Source: Eutypella sp. D-1
Lineage: Eukaryota > Ascomycota > Sordariomycetes > Xylariales > Diatrypaceae
Length of the DNA: 64,000 nucleotides
Assembly (NCBI GenBank): GCA_023313575.1
Contig: JAJTTP010000023.1
Coordinates: forward strand, 550,732 to 614,731
Reading direction: 5' to 3'
Position numbers and translations under genes: made by a program. This document shows positions 11,973 through 24,016 of this stretch, in pieces (the stretch's first letter is position 1; every line of letters begins with the position of its first letter). Under the pieces are notes generated by a model. That model saw only the letters and a program-made list of their open reading frames with translations. It ran no database searches and was not told where the DNA came from.

Positions 11973-14400
11973 TTAAAATTATTATTTTACCGTATTTTAT
12001 AAATATTAAGTTTATATTATTACCGTATTTAAGTTTTAAATTTTTATAATATTTAAAAATTTATTACGCCGTTTTTATTATATTTATTTTTAATTATTAA
12101 TAATTAATTAATTTTATTATAACATATTAAAAAATGGAATTAATTTTAAAGATTTTTTTAAAACGGCTTAAAAAAGTAATTTTTAAACGTAATTTAATTA
12201 ATTATTTTTATAATATATACTTTAATATAAAGTTTATATTTAATGTTTAATATATTAAAAATAATTATATTTTTAATATTTTTAATTTTAAATAATTTAA
12301 ATATAAATATTATATAATTCCCGATTTTATTTTAAAATAAACAACGTTTATTAATAATTTCTATACTTTAAGCCGGTATTTTTTATTAATTATTATATTT
12401 ATAAAAATTTTACAAAATATATTAAAATCAAATAAAAAGTTTATATTAAAAAAAAATTAATTATTAAAATAATTTTATTTATATTTTAAATTTTAAAATA
12501 TAATTTGTTTTATAATATTAAATTTTTAACTTTTTTAAATAAGCTTTAAAAAGATATTTATATAAAGATTTTTAATAATAATTATATTTTTTAATATTAA
12601 ATTTATAATTTTTAATTTCTTTAACTTAATTAAAATTTTAATAATGTTTTTATTTTTCTTTTATAATCGGGAAAATAATAATATTTATTTTAATTATATC
12701 GTTAATTATATTTTTAATAAAAAATGTGAAAATAAATAAATAATACCGTAAGTATTAAAAAAAATAAAATTAATAAAAACATATTTTTTTAAAAAAATAA
12801 CCGAATATATTTTATATTTAAGCATATAAATAAATAAAGGATTAATAATTATATAAACGGGATAAACGCCGTTTATTTTAAAAAAAATTTTAATTTTGTT
12901 TCTTTTTATTTAAAAACTTTTAATCTTTATTTTACAAACGTTTTTTAAAGCTTTTTTATTTAAAACTTTAATAACGGTTTTATATCTTTTTAAAATAGTT
13001 CTATTTACATATCAAAGTTTTAATTTATTTGTTTTTTTAAACGTATATTTTAAATTTTAATAATTATTTAATTTTTATATATATTTACGTTCCGGGTCGG
13101 GTAAATATAAATATTAATACTTTCGGCCGTTATTATTTTATTTTTTCCGAAAAAAGAAATTTCTCTGGTTTTTATTATATTTATTTAAAACTTATTAATT
13201 AAATTAAATTGTTTTAAAATTAGCTTTATTTTATAAGCCGTTTTATTATTTACCGGTATTCTTTAATTTAATAATAACGAAAATCCTTAATAATTTACGC
13301 GTTTTTTTAAATTATTATTTATAAATAAAGCTTTAAATATATTATTAAATTATTTAATTAATAAAGTAAAAAGGTTATTAATATTATTTTAAATAAATAA
13401 TATAAAAACTATTTTAATTTAATTAAGGGTAAAACGTTCTTAAACCGTATTAAAAAAGTTTTTATTAATAAATACGTTATTTATATTTATAATATTATAA
13501 CGGTAAACTTATTTATATTATATTATTTATTTTTTATATTAAATTAAAAATCTTTAATTAAAAAATATAGCTTTTTCGAAAATTTAACGATAACATTTCC
13601 GAATTATTATTTTATAACTTTTTATAAAAAAATAACTTAAGCTTTAATATAATTTATAAACATTTTAAAAAAGTTATTTTTAAAAATAATATAAATTAAT
13701 ATAACGTTTTTTAAAATATTAAATTATATTATTTCGGTAATTTAAATATATATAATATTAAGTTTATAAATAATAAATTAATAATTAGTATTAATTTATT
13801 TAATAATTTTATTTTAAATAAGTTTTTAATTAAACAGTAAAACCGGGTTTTTTATTTCGGTTTTTTTCGAGTAAAATTTATTAATTATACGTAATTATAA
13901 AAACGTTTTATTACTTTTTATAATTTTCGTAAAAAGTATAAAATATACTTTTTTTAAATTTATTTTTAAAAATAAAAAATTTAAAATTAATATATTTTTA
14001 TATATTATAAAAATCGGCTTCGTATTTAAAAACAATATATTATTTAAAAAAAATTACCGTTTATAAAAAAATTTAAACTTTAATTTTATAATTTTTTAAA
14101 TTGTTATTTATTTTTAAAAGTAATATAAATATAAATTATAAATATAAATATAAATTAAATTAAATATATATATATATAAAATAATTAAATATTAAATATT
14201 TTACGTAATATATAATAATTAACGGGTTTATAATTATCGTATTTAATATATTTAATAAAAAAAACGTCGTAATATAATTAAAATTAATTTCGTATTTTTT
14301 AAGTTTTGATAAAAAGAAATTATTTAAAAATTTTATATACAAAAAGGAGCAGAAAAATATTACCCCGCGGCTTTATTTATAAAAAAAAGCTTTATAATTA
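11973..14400. other. Unresolved AT-rich degenerate sequence, right of the nest
   Basis: About 2.4 kb of RIP-type sequence with no readable domain, LTR copy or gene. It is probably the continuation of the sequence ending at 4245, because the nest inserted between them. Normal base composition returns near 14,400. Confidence 0.5.
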
Positions 14401-14815
14401 TAATAAGCTGCTTTTATTAGTTACGATACCACCTTATGACATATATAAACTAGCTATAGTCGTCACCAAGTATAAAAAGTATGAACTACAGGAAGAGCAG
14501 TCTAAGCTAGAAGACTGTGAAGAGGAACTCCGAAAGGCCCTCGTGGAATTCAGATCAAACGTGGCCCCATATTTCGGATTTCAGCCTTTTGATCTGCGCC
14601 CCAGTGTCAAGTTCCAGTTGCACTACTTCAACCCTAGATTGACCGAGATCTGCTTGATAACATTTTTCAAGCAACTGCCGAGGTTTGTTCTTATTTACGC
14701 CTTGCGGATTCTGCCACAAACCAACGATTCTGCCAACATTGGGAGACCTTGAGATGAATCAAGTCCTACTTGGTCACCTCGAGAGACCTCTCTTATGCTG
14801 GCCACTTAATTATGA

Positions 14816-15358
14816 ATGACTATGAATCAGGGGCGAGAAGACGAACATGCTAGGCGACTGAATTTTCTTCGGTCATATTATGATTATCGAAGGCGTGGAA
14901 GAGAGCAAGTTGTTCAATCCCAAAGCCTGGAGAATTCAACACTATTGGCTAAGCCGATCGCAGACCTAGAACGAGAGCCCGACTCAAGTTATCTTCACCA
15001 TAAGATTCACTATGGCTCTGTGATGATTGTGGTTAGAGGTGGCTTAGCACTGATAAAGAAGTTAATTCCTCGAGTAAAGACACCGGCTTGGCTTCAATCT
15101 TTCGGTGGTCCACTAACTAAACCAGAAGGGGGTTTCCGAACCACCATATTTCAGACAGGAAAGGGAATGCAAACCATACGAATACAATTTGAGGACGGAA
15201 CGAATTTTCCAGAGCCTGAAGAGAATTTGCGACAAGTATGCAAGTCAAGTCATTGCGCGGGACAACACGGTTTTATACGCAGATAGAATCCTGCAGCGCT
15301 CGTCTTCGACATCTACCCCGAGAAGTTCAAATTCATTGCAATAAATAAGGATGCATAA
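14816..15358 (+). CDS. Hypothetical protein, 163 aa, two exons, next to the RIP block
   Basis: Exons 14816-15235 and 15287-15358 join in phase 0 through a 51-bp intron (donor GTATGC, acceptor GCAGATAG). The second exon adds 23 codons (NPAALVFDIYPEKF...) before a stop, and the acidic, ordered-looking sequence across the join argues for real coding. The N-terminal third is rich in Arg, Glu and Tyr (RRRGREQ); the middle has a short hydrophobic patch (YGSVMIVV). No signal peptide and no domain I recognise. An in-frame stop lies just before the first ATG, so this start or the ATG two codons later is likely. The open stretch at 14,330-14,752 upstream has no in-frame ATG; it may be an extra exon or a relic. 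Confidence 0.5.
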
Positions 15359-17866
15359 TAAATGGTACGCAGCAAGGAGTTGCTGGTGGATGGTATGCCC
15401 GTCAGATCAATGGCCAAGGCGAGGTCTTTTCACCTCTTTCAACTTGTTCCTCCAGCCTATTTATTTCCTCTTTCACTTCTCGATTTCGTCATGATAAAGC
15501 TACTACCATTAGACGATCGCTAAACTGCTTATTACTCGCATGCGCTAGGGCAACGTATTCTTAGTTTTGGGGGTGTAGGGACAAGTACCTGATGGTGTGG
15601 CCAGACACACTGATCAGTCACAACCCCCCGTATTTGTATCGTAGCATCGAAGCCTTCAGCCTTCATGCACTGCTTCTTTGGCGGCTGTGACCACGGCTCC
15701 GAAGCTATAGATCTTATGATCAAAATACAACACATAACTTTCTTACCTCTATCACATCTCGTCTGGCACTTGGTGTTATGGTATTATAATTTCATTATCT
15801 GTTCAGTTCATTCATCAACTACAGTTTTGCACGATCCTCCAACTCATTATCCAAATTGATTATAGTAAAACGGGGGCAAGTGGCTTATATGCAACTATCG
15901 CTCCACGCTCGACAGGTTTGGAGCAATTGGGATCTTGATGAGCTATTAAGTTTCCTGTCGCAACCAAAAAAGTTGATTTTCGGGCCATTTTGGACCCTGC
16001 TATGGCTCTGGGAAAAGGAAGGAAAAGAAGACGAATTTGCTCAACCTATGCCCGGGTGTTCCTCTTACAGGTGCCAGGATGGGCCCCACGGGGCCTATTC
16101 TACTAGTTGCGACATATCCTATGTTAGCCATGCTTGCTAGGAGCGGTTACGAATGAAATACACCACCAGCTAACTATCGTGGCAACTTCATGGATTATAA
16201 TATTCTTCACGGCTCGCGCGACGGGTTTCTGGTCGAAGTCGTAGGCAATATTACTGAGGCGGTAATCGGAAAGGCTGCCGCGCCTATCTATTAGGAGATC
16301 CGCTAGGCGATCTAGCCCCTGGCGTTAGCGTTAGGCTCGACAACGGGGGTTCCCGTCACCGCGCGCTGTCCTCGAATGGGTTTACTGGGTTGCTCCAACT
16401 TACAAGCCCAAAGCTGAGACTCTTCACTGCAACCATTTTAGAAAGGGACATGCCCTGCCCTGCCCTAGGCCGCAGTTGGCGCTCACCTTGAAGTCAAAGG
16501 AATTGGTCCTCTTTATCTACCATGGATGTTGGTGCGTCGTAGACATATGTCTTCTCAGGTTGCAGTAGTCCATTCAATTAGACAACCCAAGGGTCACTCC
16601 CCAATAAATCGCGCTGCCACAATCACCAACTGGCTTTGTACATACCAGAGCACACGCACATTCGTTTTTAAGGTGAAACGTAATACACTCAAAAGAAACT
16701 TCTTAGTTTTGTTTCAGTGTAAGCTTATTATATATCGAAGTTATACCTAACTTACCCTAATCAGTTAGAGCTAGCCGCAGAGAACATCTCGATAACATAA
16801 CAACTTTAGGAAAGCACCTTGTCCTCTTTACCCTGTACGACTAACTTTCCTTTTAATCACTATCTGCGTACTACCAGCGCCCAACTCAATGAAAACCATC
16901 ATAACATCGGAATATCGCAGGCTAGGTGCTGAACTCTATATATGCAGTATTTTAAGGTTAGCGTTAAACCCTGAATCTAAAGCCGCTTTAAGCTTTAAAT
17001 CATGTGAGGCATGCTGGAATAAATTGGCAAGTAGGAAGCTAAGCCAAGCGACCTACAGCTATGGCTATGTAACCAGGGTCATAGTCCTTCTTCTTGACGC
17101 AGTTCCTTACCCATACAACTTCTCTATCAAACAGTTATATTCGAAGAGTTCCACGTGGTCGGAATGGGGGCGGAATTAGAATGATATAATTGCATGGCCT
17201 GAACCGGGCTACCGATAGTCTGGGTTTTTATATAACTGGACCCTCGATAGTTCAATTTCCGTGCTGGCCTTCCTCGTCAGGGAGCTCCCCAGCGATTAGC
17301 GACGCCTCCTGACAAGAGAGCCAATAGCGCCCATCGACAAAAGAAACTACCTGATTTGGTATACCACCCTGGACTTAACCGATCTTCCGAACCTGCATAG
17401 GCAACAGGCCCCGAAAGTGTAACGCTCCTTCATGCTCCGGGCCAATTATAGACGAAAACGAGAGCACATTCCTATCACTATCCATCATTGTCGCTATTCG
17501 CACACGGAGGCCAGTGGATTAATTAGGCGGGAGAAGGACGCAATGGGGGGTTTCCTGAACCGCCTTCCGTCCTTTTCGACGACTTTGAATGCAATCCACG
17601 TGCTACGCGTGAATTATATCGCGGCTACTATTATATGAGTAGCGTCGCATATTAAAGAATCACTGTTTCGGCTATGGACCGATCACGTATGGCAGACGTG
17701 GGTGCCACGCCGCCGGTGCATGAACAGACAATTCTCAATACAGGGTAAAATTACGCCCCATGATAAACATACTTATTCCTGTCTCTTTGTCATTTTTCCC
17801 TCTCAAGTCCCCCGTTCCATCTCCCTTGGCATCGGGTTAAGCTGAGTCGGGCCAAGAAAAGTCGCC
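15359..17866. other. Gene-free interval
   Basis: 2.5 kb of normal composition with only short, unconvincing open frames. No RNA gene or repeat recognised. The 100 bp before 17867 are pyrimidine-rich (CTCTTTGTC, TTTTTCCCTCTC), as in many fungal core promoters. Confidence 0.5.
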
Positions 17867-19176
17867 ATGTTCTTCTTTCTACTTGGTTTCTTGTCGATCG
17901 CGGCCGTTCTTCCCGCCTGCGATGCTAAGTACTATAACAGTTCCAACCCATTCGGCCCCCTGAAATTTCAACCCGACGGCACATTTCAGATATCTATCTT
18001 CGAAGACCTGCACTTTGGAGAGAGTACGTGTTGGCCGACATTCGAATTCCCATGTGACATGAGCTAACCGAACCCCTGATAGATGCCTGGGAACAATGGG
18101 GTCCGCAGCAAGACGTCAACTCTGTCAAGGTGATTAATAGTATTCTGACTAAGGAGTCGCCTGATCTTGTTGTCCTTAATGGTGATCTTATTACTGGTGA
18201 GAACGCCTATCTGGAGAATGCGACTGTCTATACGGACCAAATCGTCGGTCCCCTGGTGGCGCGGGGCCTGACATGGGCCTCCACCTACGGGAACCACGAC
18301 TACCAGTACAACATCTCCGGAGCGAAAATCCTGGAGCGGGAGCGCCGGTGGCCGAATAGCCGCACGAAGTCCATGCTATCTGGTCCGGAGGTCGGCACCT
18401 CGAACTACTACCTGCCGGTGTATGACACCGACTGCGTTGACGAGAATTCGTGTGATCCGGAGCTGCTACTTTGGTTCTTCGACAGCAAAGGTGGCTTCCG
18501 GTACCAGGTGAAGGACGAAGACGGTGATGATGTGGGGCAGCCCAACTGGGTGCATGAGGATGTGGCGACGTGGTGGTACGAGACGAGTCAACAACTGGCG
18601 GTGCGGCACGGGCGCGTGATTCCCTCACTGGTCTTTGTGCACATCCCCATATACGCAGCCCTCGCGATCCAGCGGTACGACGGCCTTGACCCACACACGG
18701 AACCGGGCATCAATGACGATGTGCCGCTGGCGCCCCAGGCTGAGGGTTATTGCACCGATGGTGTCAATAACGGCACCTGCGACTACGGAGAGCAAGATCT
18801 TCCCTTCATGCGCGCTATCACAAGCATCCCAGGTGTGCTAGCTGTTTTCTCGGGACATGACCACGGTGACACTTGGTGCGCCAAGTGGGACGACTTGCTT
18901 CCCGGCATGTGGGTTCAGGGCAACGGCGTCAACCTATGCTTCGGCCAGCACTCGGGCTATGGGGGTTACGGCAGCTGGGAGCGCGGCGCTCGGCAGGTTC
19001 TTGTCACCAAGGAGATGCTCGGTCGTGGTGCCGGCTGGAATATAGAGGCTCCCTGTGACTGGGAGGCCGACACCTGGATCAGACTCGAGTCCGGCAACGT
19101 AGTTGGCAGCGTCTCGCTCAACGCTACTTATGGCCAGGACCACTACCCCGCAACCAACAACACTTTCAGCTCCTGA
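17867..19176 (+). CDS. Secreted calcineurin-like metallophosphoesterase (purple-acid-phosphatase/DCR2-like), 416 aa
   Basis: Hydrolyses phosphomonoesters using a two-metal centre; the exact substrate is unknown. Exons 17867-18023 and 18083-19176 join through a 59-bp intron (GTACGT...TGATAG), giving HFGENAWEQWG, the usual family sequence. A signal peptide covers about residues 1-20 (cut after CDA). Metal-ligand motifs are in order: FEDLHFG (45-51), NGDLITG (85-91), YGNHD (121-125), HIPIY, and FSGHDHGDTWC near the C-terminal third. Length fits the fungal family. Several N-glycosylation sequons agree with secretion. It sits in the sparse zone among other secreted-protein genes, so a role in scavenging phosphate outside the cell is plausible but inferred. 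Confidence 0.93.
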
Positions 19177-19835
19177 CCAACTTGTAACTGGGATGTGATC
19201 TCTCCAATGCCCGGGACTCAAAAAATCCGATAATCAACGGGGAGTATTGGGTAACTGGAATTTTGATCATCGTGCACCAAGAGTGGCCTGAGCAGGGTAG
19301 ATCACCTAAAAGTTTGCAATTCCTAGATAACATAAAGCAAGGAAGTTGAGCACTCAACCTGTCCGTGTAACTAGGAGCCTCCAGGATCTAACCAAGTTTT
19401 CGATGTGCTTTCTTTCTTCAAATGTGGTGGTTTGAGTTACGCAGAGCCCGCTGGCAAACTGATGAAAGAAGCCAGTATGTGTTCACCGTGTAGGCCGATA
19501 ACCTATGTGGCTGGCGGGAAGCGTTGCCGTGTAATCATTATATCAGTCGTTAAACAGGTTGGTAGCATATTCGAGTTTATCGGGTCCTAGTGGTCGTAAG
19601 GTTATCCTAGCTAGAATCGGTGAGCAATGGTATTACAAAGTAGGAGAAAGAAGTTGACACACCGGCTTCAACCTCAACGCGGTGATTAGTATCACCTTGG
19701 CAAACGTGACAAACTGGCCTGAGACGAAGTCATCTACACCGGATGTGAGCATCATTACGTAGCCTCCCCACCCCCTGCCCCCCTTTTCAAGTATGATCCA
19801 GGGAGCCGATGAAGTCCAGTGAAAGCATGGATGGC
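19177..19835. other. Intergenic, nothing recognised
   Basis: About 660 bp between the phosphoesterase stop and the TATA box of the next gene. Only short chance frames are present. Confidence 0.5.
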
Positions 19836-19843
19836 TATATAAA
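19836..19843 (+). promoter_or_regulatory. TATA box (TATATAAA)
   Basis: A perfect TATATAAA lies 129 bp before the ATG at 19972, a reasonable spacing for a fungal TATA promoter with a 5' leader of about 90-100 bases. The assignment rests on sequence and position only. Confidence 0.5.
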
Positions 19844-19971
19844 CCACGAGAATTCCATTCGATCCTTCCTGCAAATTATACACGAGCTGATCAGAGAGCG
19901 TTCAACACTGCCTATATATTATTTTCTCATACGTGCTGTACGCAATATACTATTCAGCCAAACTTTCCAAT

Positions 19972-20676
19972 ATGGACACCGCGAAAAATCTCGGTCTACT
20001 CTGTTGTGCCATGGTCGACAATCTCTTCGGGGGAGGACGTCATGTTTACATCGACGACCAAACTTGTGAACTAGGGGTATTCCACCTATACCTGGGGGAT
20101 TGTTTATTTCATGTCGATATACGCGCCCCTCCTATTGATGGAGTTCACATAGACACAACCTCTCATCAATGGAAAACTCTGTGGCAGGGCTTGGGTGATC
20201 CCTGTCGGGAGGGCGAAATATTGACAATGGCGACAATGGAGGGGCTGGCGCAGACCTATTGGCGCTTCGAGAAAGGTATGGAGACTTCGTATTCTTTTTT
20301 CATCATTCTTGTTACAAGCTAATACAACATTATTCTAGTCACTGCTTCCCCGGGAACCAGTGGGTACAGAGGCGGAATAGATGCATTCTGCAATTTTTGT
20401 ACAGACAGTACAGTCGATGCTGACAGGGTACCGGCACCAACCGAGATCCATAACTTCTTCCTTAAGAACAACTTCTATCCGGATGTCATACTTACACCAA
20501 ATCACATTGTGAACCGACACGATCAGGTTGTTAAGGGACGATGTTTCGAGAGGGACTTCTGTGGTAACGGCAAACGTTCCAAACGACACAAGGATGGATG
20601 GGTTGTGTTGAAGCCATCGACCTCTCTCTCCTACGGTCTTCACTCGCAAAACTATGAAGACTTTGTCACCAATTGA
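19972..20676 (+). CDS. Unknown 213-aa protein, two exons
   Basis: Exons 19972-20275 and 20339-20676 join in phase 1 through a 63-bp intron (GTATGG...ATTCTAG). The second exon then stays open for 112 codons to TGA, which is strong evidence that both parts are coding. The start is the first ATG in the frame. No domain is recognised. Seven Cys lie in spread positions after the N-terminal region (QTCELG, GDCLF, DPCRE, FCNFC, GRCFE, DFCGN), with an additional CC pair near the N-terminus (GLLCCAM). The second half has a basic patch (GNGKRSKRHK). The N-terminus is mildly hydrophobic but not a convincing signal peptide. With its TATA box and its place in the accessory zone it could be a lineage-specific, possibly host-induced protein; that is inference. 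Confidence 0.68.
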
Positions 20677-21324
20677 GTTTTGAGTCTTGGGAGTTGATGC
20701 GTACAGTCACTGTACAGTATCTCCCTCCATGTGGATTTTGGTCGCCCTCGTCCAGAAGCAGGAGTGTGAGGTTTTCCATAGAATTTCGATAAAGAGATTC
20801 TCCGCGCCACTCTCGAGGTCATCGGTGACCTGTAGGGACCAAGATTCATGCTTAGTCTGAACACTTCACCTCCAGACTCACAGTACTTCTTGTCTCGTTG
20901 CAGATTTCAGAGTTGATAAAAAGCTGACCAAAAAAAAACAAACAGATTTCAGATCCACCATCACTAGATATGCTCTCACACCGTATTCGTGCTATCGGAA
21001 TACCTTTTCATTCGACTAGTTAGGCAAATAATTGGTAACCCATCGTGGAATCGTGAGAACACACTATTTCTCTACTTAATACTCGCATTTAGCCGCGTTT
21101 TATCAATTCGAAATATGATCAACCTCTACGGGTGTTTAAGTTAACAGAGGCTCACGAATAGTAAAGTGTGGAGTAATGCAGTCCTATTGGTTTCCGACCC
21201 CTATTTAGATCTCCACACTTTGGTGGAGCAGTGTAAGCTAGTGTACTTCTTCCTAAATCTTCTAAGAACGAGATACTCAGGAACTTCCATCGCTTAGCAT
21301 CTAATCCGTACCCTCCAACCAGAC
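20677..21324. other. Intergenic between convergent genes
   Basis: About 650 bp between two converging genes. No gene, RNA or repeat recognised. Confidence 0.5.
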
Positions 21325-21892
21325 CTAAGAGGTGCACGTAGACGTTGGACAAGGCGGAGGAGTAAATGTGGGCCAGGGTGTACAGTCAGGGAAGCAACTG
21401 ACAGAAATACAGGTTAGCTTCCACTGGGAATATCCACGTGTGGTCAAAGCATGATGACTAAGGCTTACCCCCCGTAAGTCAAAGTAGCCGTTGTTCCACA
21501 AGTGGTCAGGCTATCGACACAGACTGTGGCGCCGGACCCATCGCAGGACGTAGGGTCGGCCGCTTCGGCCGATGAGGTTGTGGGTGTGGGGCATGGTGGT
21601 TCCTCGAACGTCGGGAACGGGGTACACGCCGGGAAACACCTATGTATTTTATTAGTCCCGGATATCTCTTAGCCGGCTACTACCGAGCACTTAAGGGTGT
21701 ATTTCAAAAGTACCCTCCATAAGTTAGTTCAGCTGTCGTGCAGTCCTTGATGATATCGGTGCAAATGGTAGTCGAAGAGCAGGGCTCCTCGGGCTCCGGC
21801 GTAGTAGTTGGCTGCGGGGTTATAGTGGTGACCTGCGCATTCGCGACAGCGAATATGGCGAAAGCCAGAATTGGGAGTGTGTTGGGCGTCAT
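21325..21892 (-). CDS. Small secreted Cys-rich repeat protein, 140 aa, three exons
   Basis: Exons 21892-21714, 21639-21469 and 21397-21325 (minus) join through two introns (GTACTT...ACATAG and GTAAGC...TGTCAG), both phase 2. A clear signal peptide covers residues 1-19/20 (ends AVANA|Q), followed by a Thr/Pro linker. A repeat follows: ICTDII.DCTTAELTYGG then CFPACTPFPTF, VCVDSLTTCGTTATLTYGG then CFPDCTPWPTF, and then a short tail. Both introns fall at the same place, between LTYG and GCFP, so the gene looks built by duplication of an exon unit. I believe similar LTYGGCF-CTP-PTF proteins occur in other filamentous fungi as small secreted proteins; the role is unknown. Effector or wall-associated functions are possible. 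Confidence 0.85.
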
Positions 21893-23094
21893 GGTCGAGA
21901 AATAATTGAGTAGATGGTATGGGAGAAGCTTGAGTGTTTCTGGAAGAACACAAAGGGTACGAGCTCGCGCTTTATAGGCATGGCGAGCTCACGGTAGGTC
22001 ACTACACGTAGGACTTGTCAACTCCAGGCAGCCTCTGATATGGCACGGTGTAACATTAAATACGTATGTCGGGGCTGACGATACGAGCTGACGTTCTAGA
22101 CTCGGCCGCTGATCCGCACATTAGTAGATCCGGGGTAGCAGGCAGCTCGAGTGCTAAGCTCTGGACTCATGAGTTTGGTTAATTTATCGACTACCAAAGG
22201 CTCGTTCAATATCAGGCTTAATCGAAAGGCTACCGGCAATCAATTTTAATAACTACGGAATCAGGCAGGTGGGTCTGATGTCAGCAAAAGCTGTGTTTCG
22301 GCAGGGTGAAGATCTACGCATGTACCGAATTGAAATATAGCAGCTGCCCAACTAGATCGGGACGGATGTCATACCTGCTTGTTCGTTCAATGGGTCCCAC
22401 GATCTACACATGCAGCGTGAATGGCGCTTCTGCTAGTATTAGGAGGTCTTATGGATAGTGTGACATTCACGTAGTCCCTGGAACTCTTCTCATTAGCTCT
22501 GGTGAAGTGATGGGCCTCGACCATCAACATCTATCTCATGACGAAAATCATTATTCAGCTGAAGTAAGGTAATATTATAGTGCATGAGGAGGAACGCAGT
22601 GTGGTTATACAGGGTTGAATTTGGGGGTTGATGACGCGAGCCATTTGAGACATAGGTTCTACCTGTAGTGACCTATTGCTAGCATTGATTAGCGCGAGAT
22701 ACTGCAATTACAATGGAAGTACGCGAATTCAAGAGCGTTGTTGTCGTATGCGGTACTAACCTCCATGCAACTCGTATAGTTGTAATCGCGCTGAAACCTG
22801 TCTCGGTATCCCCGTCCAACCCCCCGTCCAACCCCCCGTCCAACCCTTTCAGCCCTCCGAGGGGCCCAAGGCCTTACAATCATGAAAATATTTTCATGCC
22901 GCTGATTGCGCTTAGAAAGTTGGAACTGTATCCTGAGCGTGCTTTGATCTTGACTTCTCCTTTCCCCTGGTCTTTAGTAGCCCATATATGTCCAGCGCTC
23001 CCAAACACGCCAATATCACTCACATCACCTCGTGAAGGCTTTAGATATCCTCATGACCTAAACATGTTACTTTGAAGCCCCTAGTGATCCATAG
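21893..23094. other. Intergenic with a short 12-bp tandem repeat
   Basis: 1.2 kb without a convincing gene. The only structure is three tandem copies of CCCCGTCCAACC at 22810-22845. Confidence 0.5.
22810..22845. repeat. 12-bp tandem repeat, three copies
   Basis: Three perfect contiguous copies of CCCCGTCCAACC are visible in the sequence. It is short and probably of slippage origin. Confidence 0.85.
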
Positions 23095-24016
23095 CTAGAT
23101 CATATTTCCACTGCAAGCCGTCGAGTTTCCCAATTCGTGGCGCGCTAGGCCTGCTCTGATTACGTTGCCGTCATGTTCAACGGGTCCGGTAAAGTGAGGT
23201 TCAACCGCAGGGAGAATTTCGTTCCGGTACTTGGCCTCTGGTTGCTTCTTGGATCTCTGGTATGTATTCCAAACGAAAAGGAGTGCTAAAAGTGCAATTC
23301 CTAGCATTAGGGATAATGTTGTAATGACACCTACCGCGGCTCCGGGGAGTTTCGCGCTGTCGTTCTGGAGATCAACCTTTGAGCTGGTGCATAGCGCCGT
23401 CTCAGTTATTGTAGGAGCCGGGCATAAGTTAGCACCATTACCGCAATCGGCATTCGAGGTTGTCGCTAACAGAGCCTGGTCTGGAGGAAGCGGTAGCTTA
23501 TTGAGACCGTCGTCATTGTTAAGGACTGCGATTATATTTCCGGGATAAAACCAGCTGTAGTTGTTGTTACTGCAACAACCCTCCCCTCCCACGTGCATGC
23601 AGCAACCCTTTCCATAACTCATTTGGCATGTCTCAATCCAGGCCCAGTCGCTGAGAAATTCTAGGCACCAAAGATTATCAGTCATCAACTTCATCGAGGA
23701 AGAATATGAGTTGTGAGATGCTGGGGTTCCACGCACCCTGTTCTAAACACCACCTGGGACAAGCCGGAGACAAGAATTTCGGATCGGTACAGGAATGCCG
23801 ATACATCACACCGGACCAGCCTTGATAACATGCGCCACTGTCGAAACACATGTCGTTGGCGAAGCAGCATGGACTATGTTCACCATTCTGAACAGCTGTT
23901 ACATTACATGCATAAGTTTCCAATCCGACTGAACCATCGGGAAGGTAGCATGTGTACTGATCGTCCGCTACTGCCGCTGAAACCTTCCTGGCTATGAGCC
24001 CCAACAAGAAGAACAT
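23095..24016 (-). CDS. Cys-rich single-pass membrane protein with signal peptide, 281 aa
   Basis: Exons 24016-23737 and 23660-23095 (minus) join in phase 1 through a 76-bp intron (donor GTGCGT, branch-like CTGAT, acceptor TGCCTAG), giving WCLEQEFLSDWAWIETC. A signal peptide covers about residues 1-15. The Cys-rich outer domain (about 20-150) starts with YTCYLPDGS and holds paired Cys (PCC, GCC, GCC), as in many fungal surface proteins. A single membrane span lies at about 200-226 (VGVITTLSLMLGIALLALLFVW), followed by a basic stop-transfer RSKK and a 50-aa cytoplasmic tail. The layout suggests a cell-surface sensor or wall-associated protein; the ligand is unknown. The GTGCGT donor is less common, but the frame and Cys pattern support it. 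Confidence 0.82.

Larger units (their letters stand above)
1..14400. repeat. AT-rich, RIP-mutated repeat block
   Basis: This stretch is overwhelmingly A/T with stop codons in every frame and no plausible living gene. CA and TG dinucleotides are almost missing (only a few in the first 350 bases) while CG is kept. That is the known outcome of repeat-induced point mutation, which turns C into T, chiefly in CpA, in duplicated DNA of ascomycetes. Copies of one LTR recur in both orientations. The composition changes abruptly to normal at about 14,400. The block is probably heterochromatic; that part is inference. Confidence 0.93.

Noticed and set aside
1..14400. Mitochondrial insertion or bacterial DNA as the cause of the AT-richness
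   Set aside because: LTR copies with target duplications and directional C-to-T differences between LTRs of one element explain it as RIP; no mitochondrial genes are seen.
14306..14752. 148-codon open frame upstream of the first gene
   Set aside because: It begins at a TTG with no ATG in the frame, its first part is within AT-rich RIP sequence, and no splice pair joined it in phase to the gene at 14816. It may be an exon relic.
18191..18694. Long minus-strand frame opposite the phosphoesterase
   Set aside because: Antisense shadow of a strongly supported gene; Arg/Pro/Ser-rich make-up typical of reverse-strand readings.
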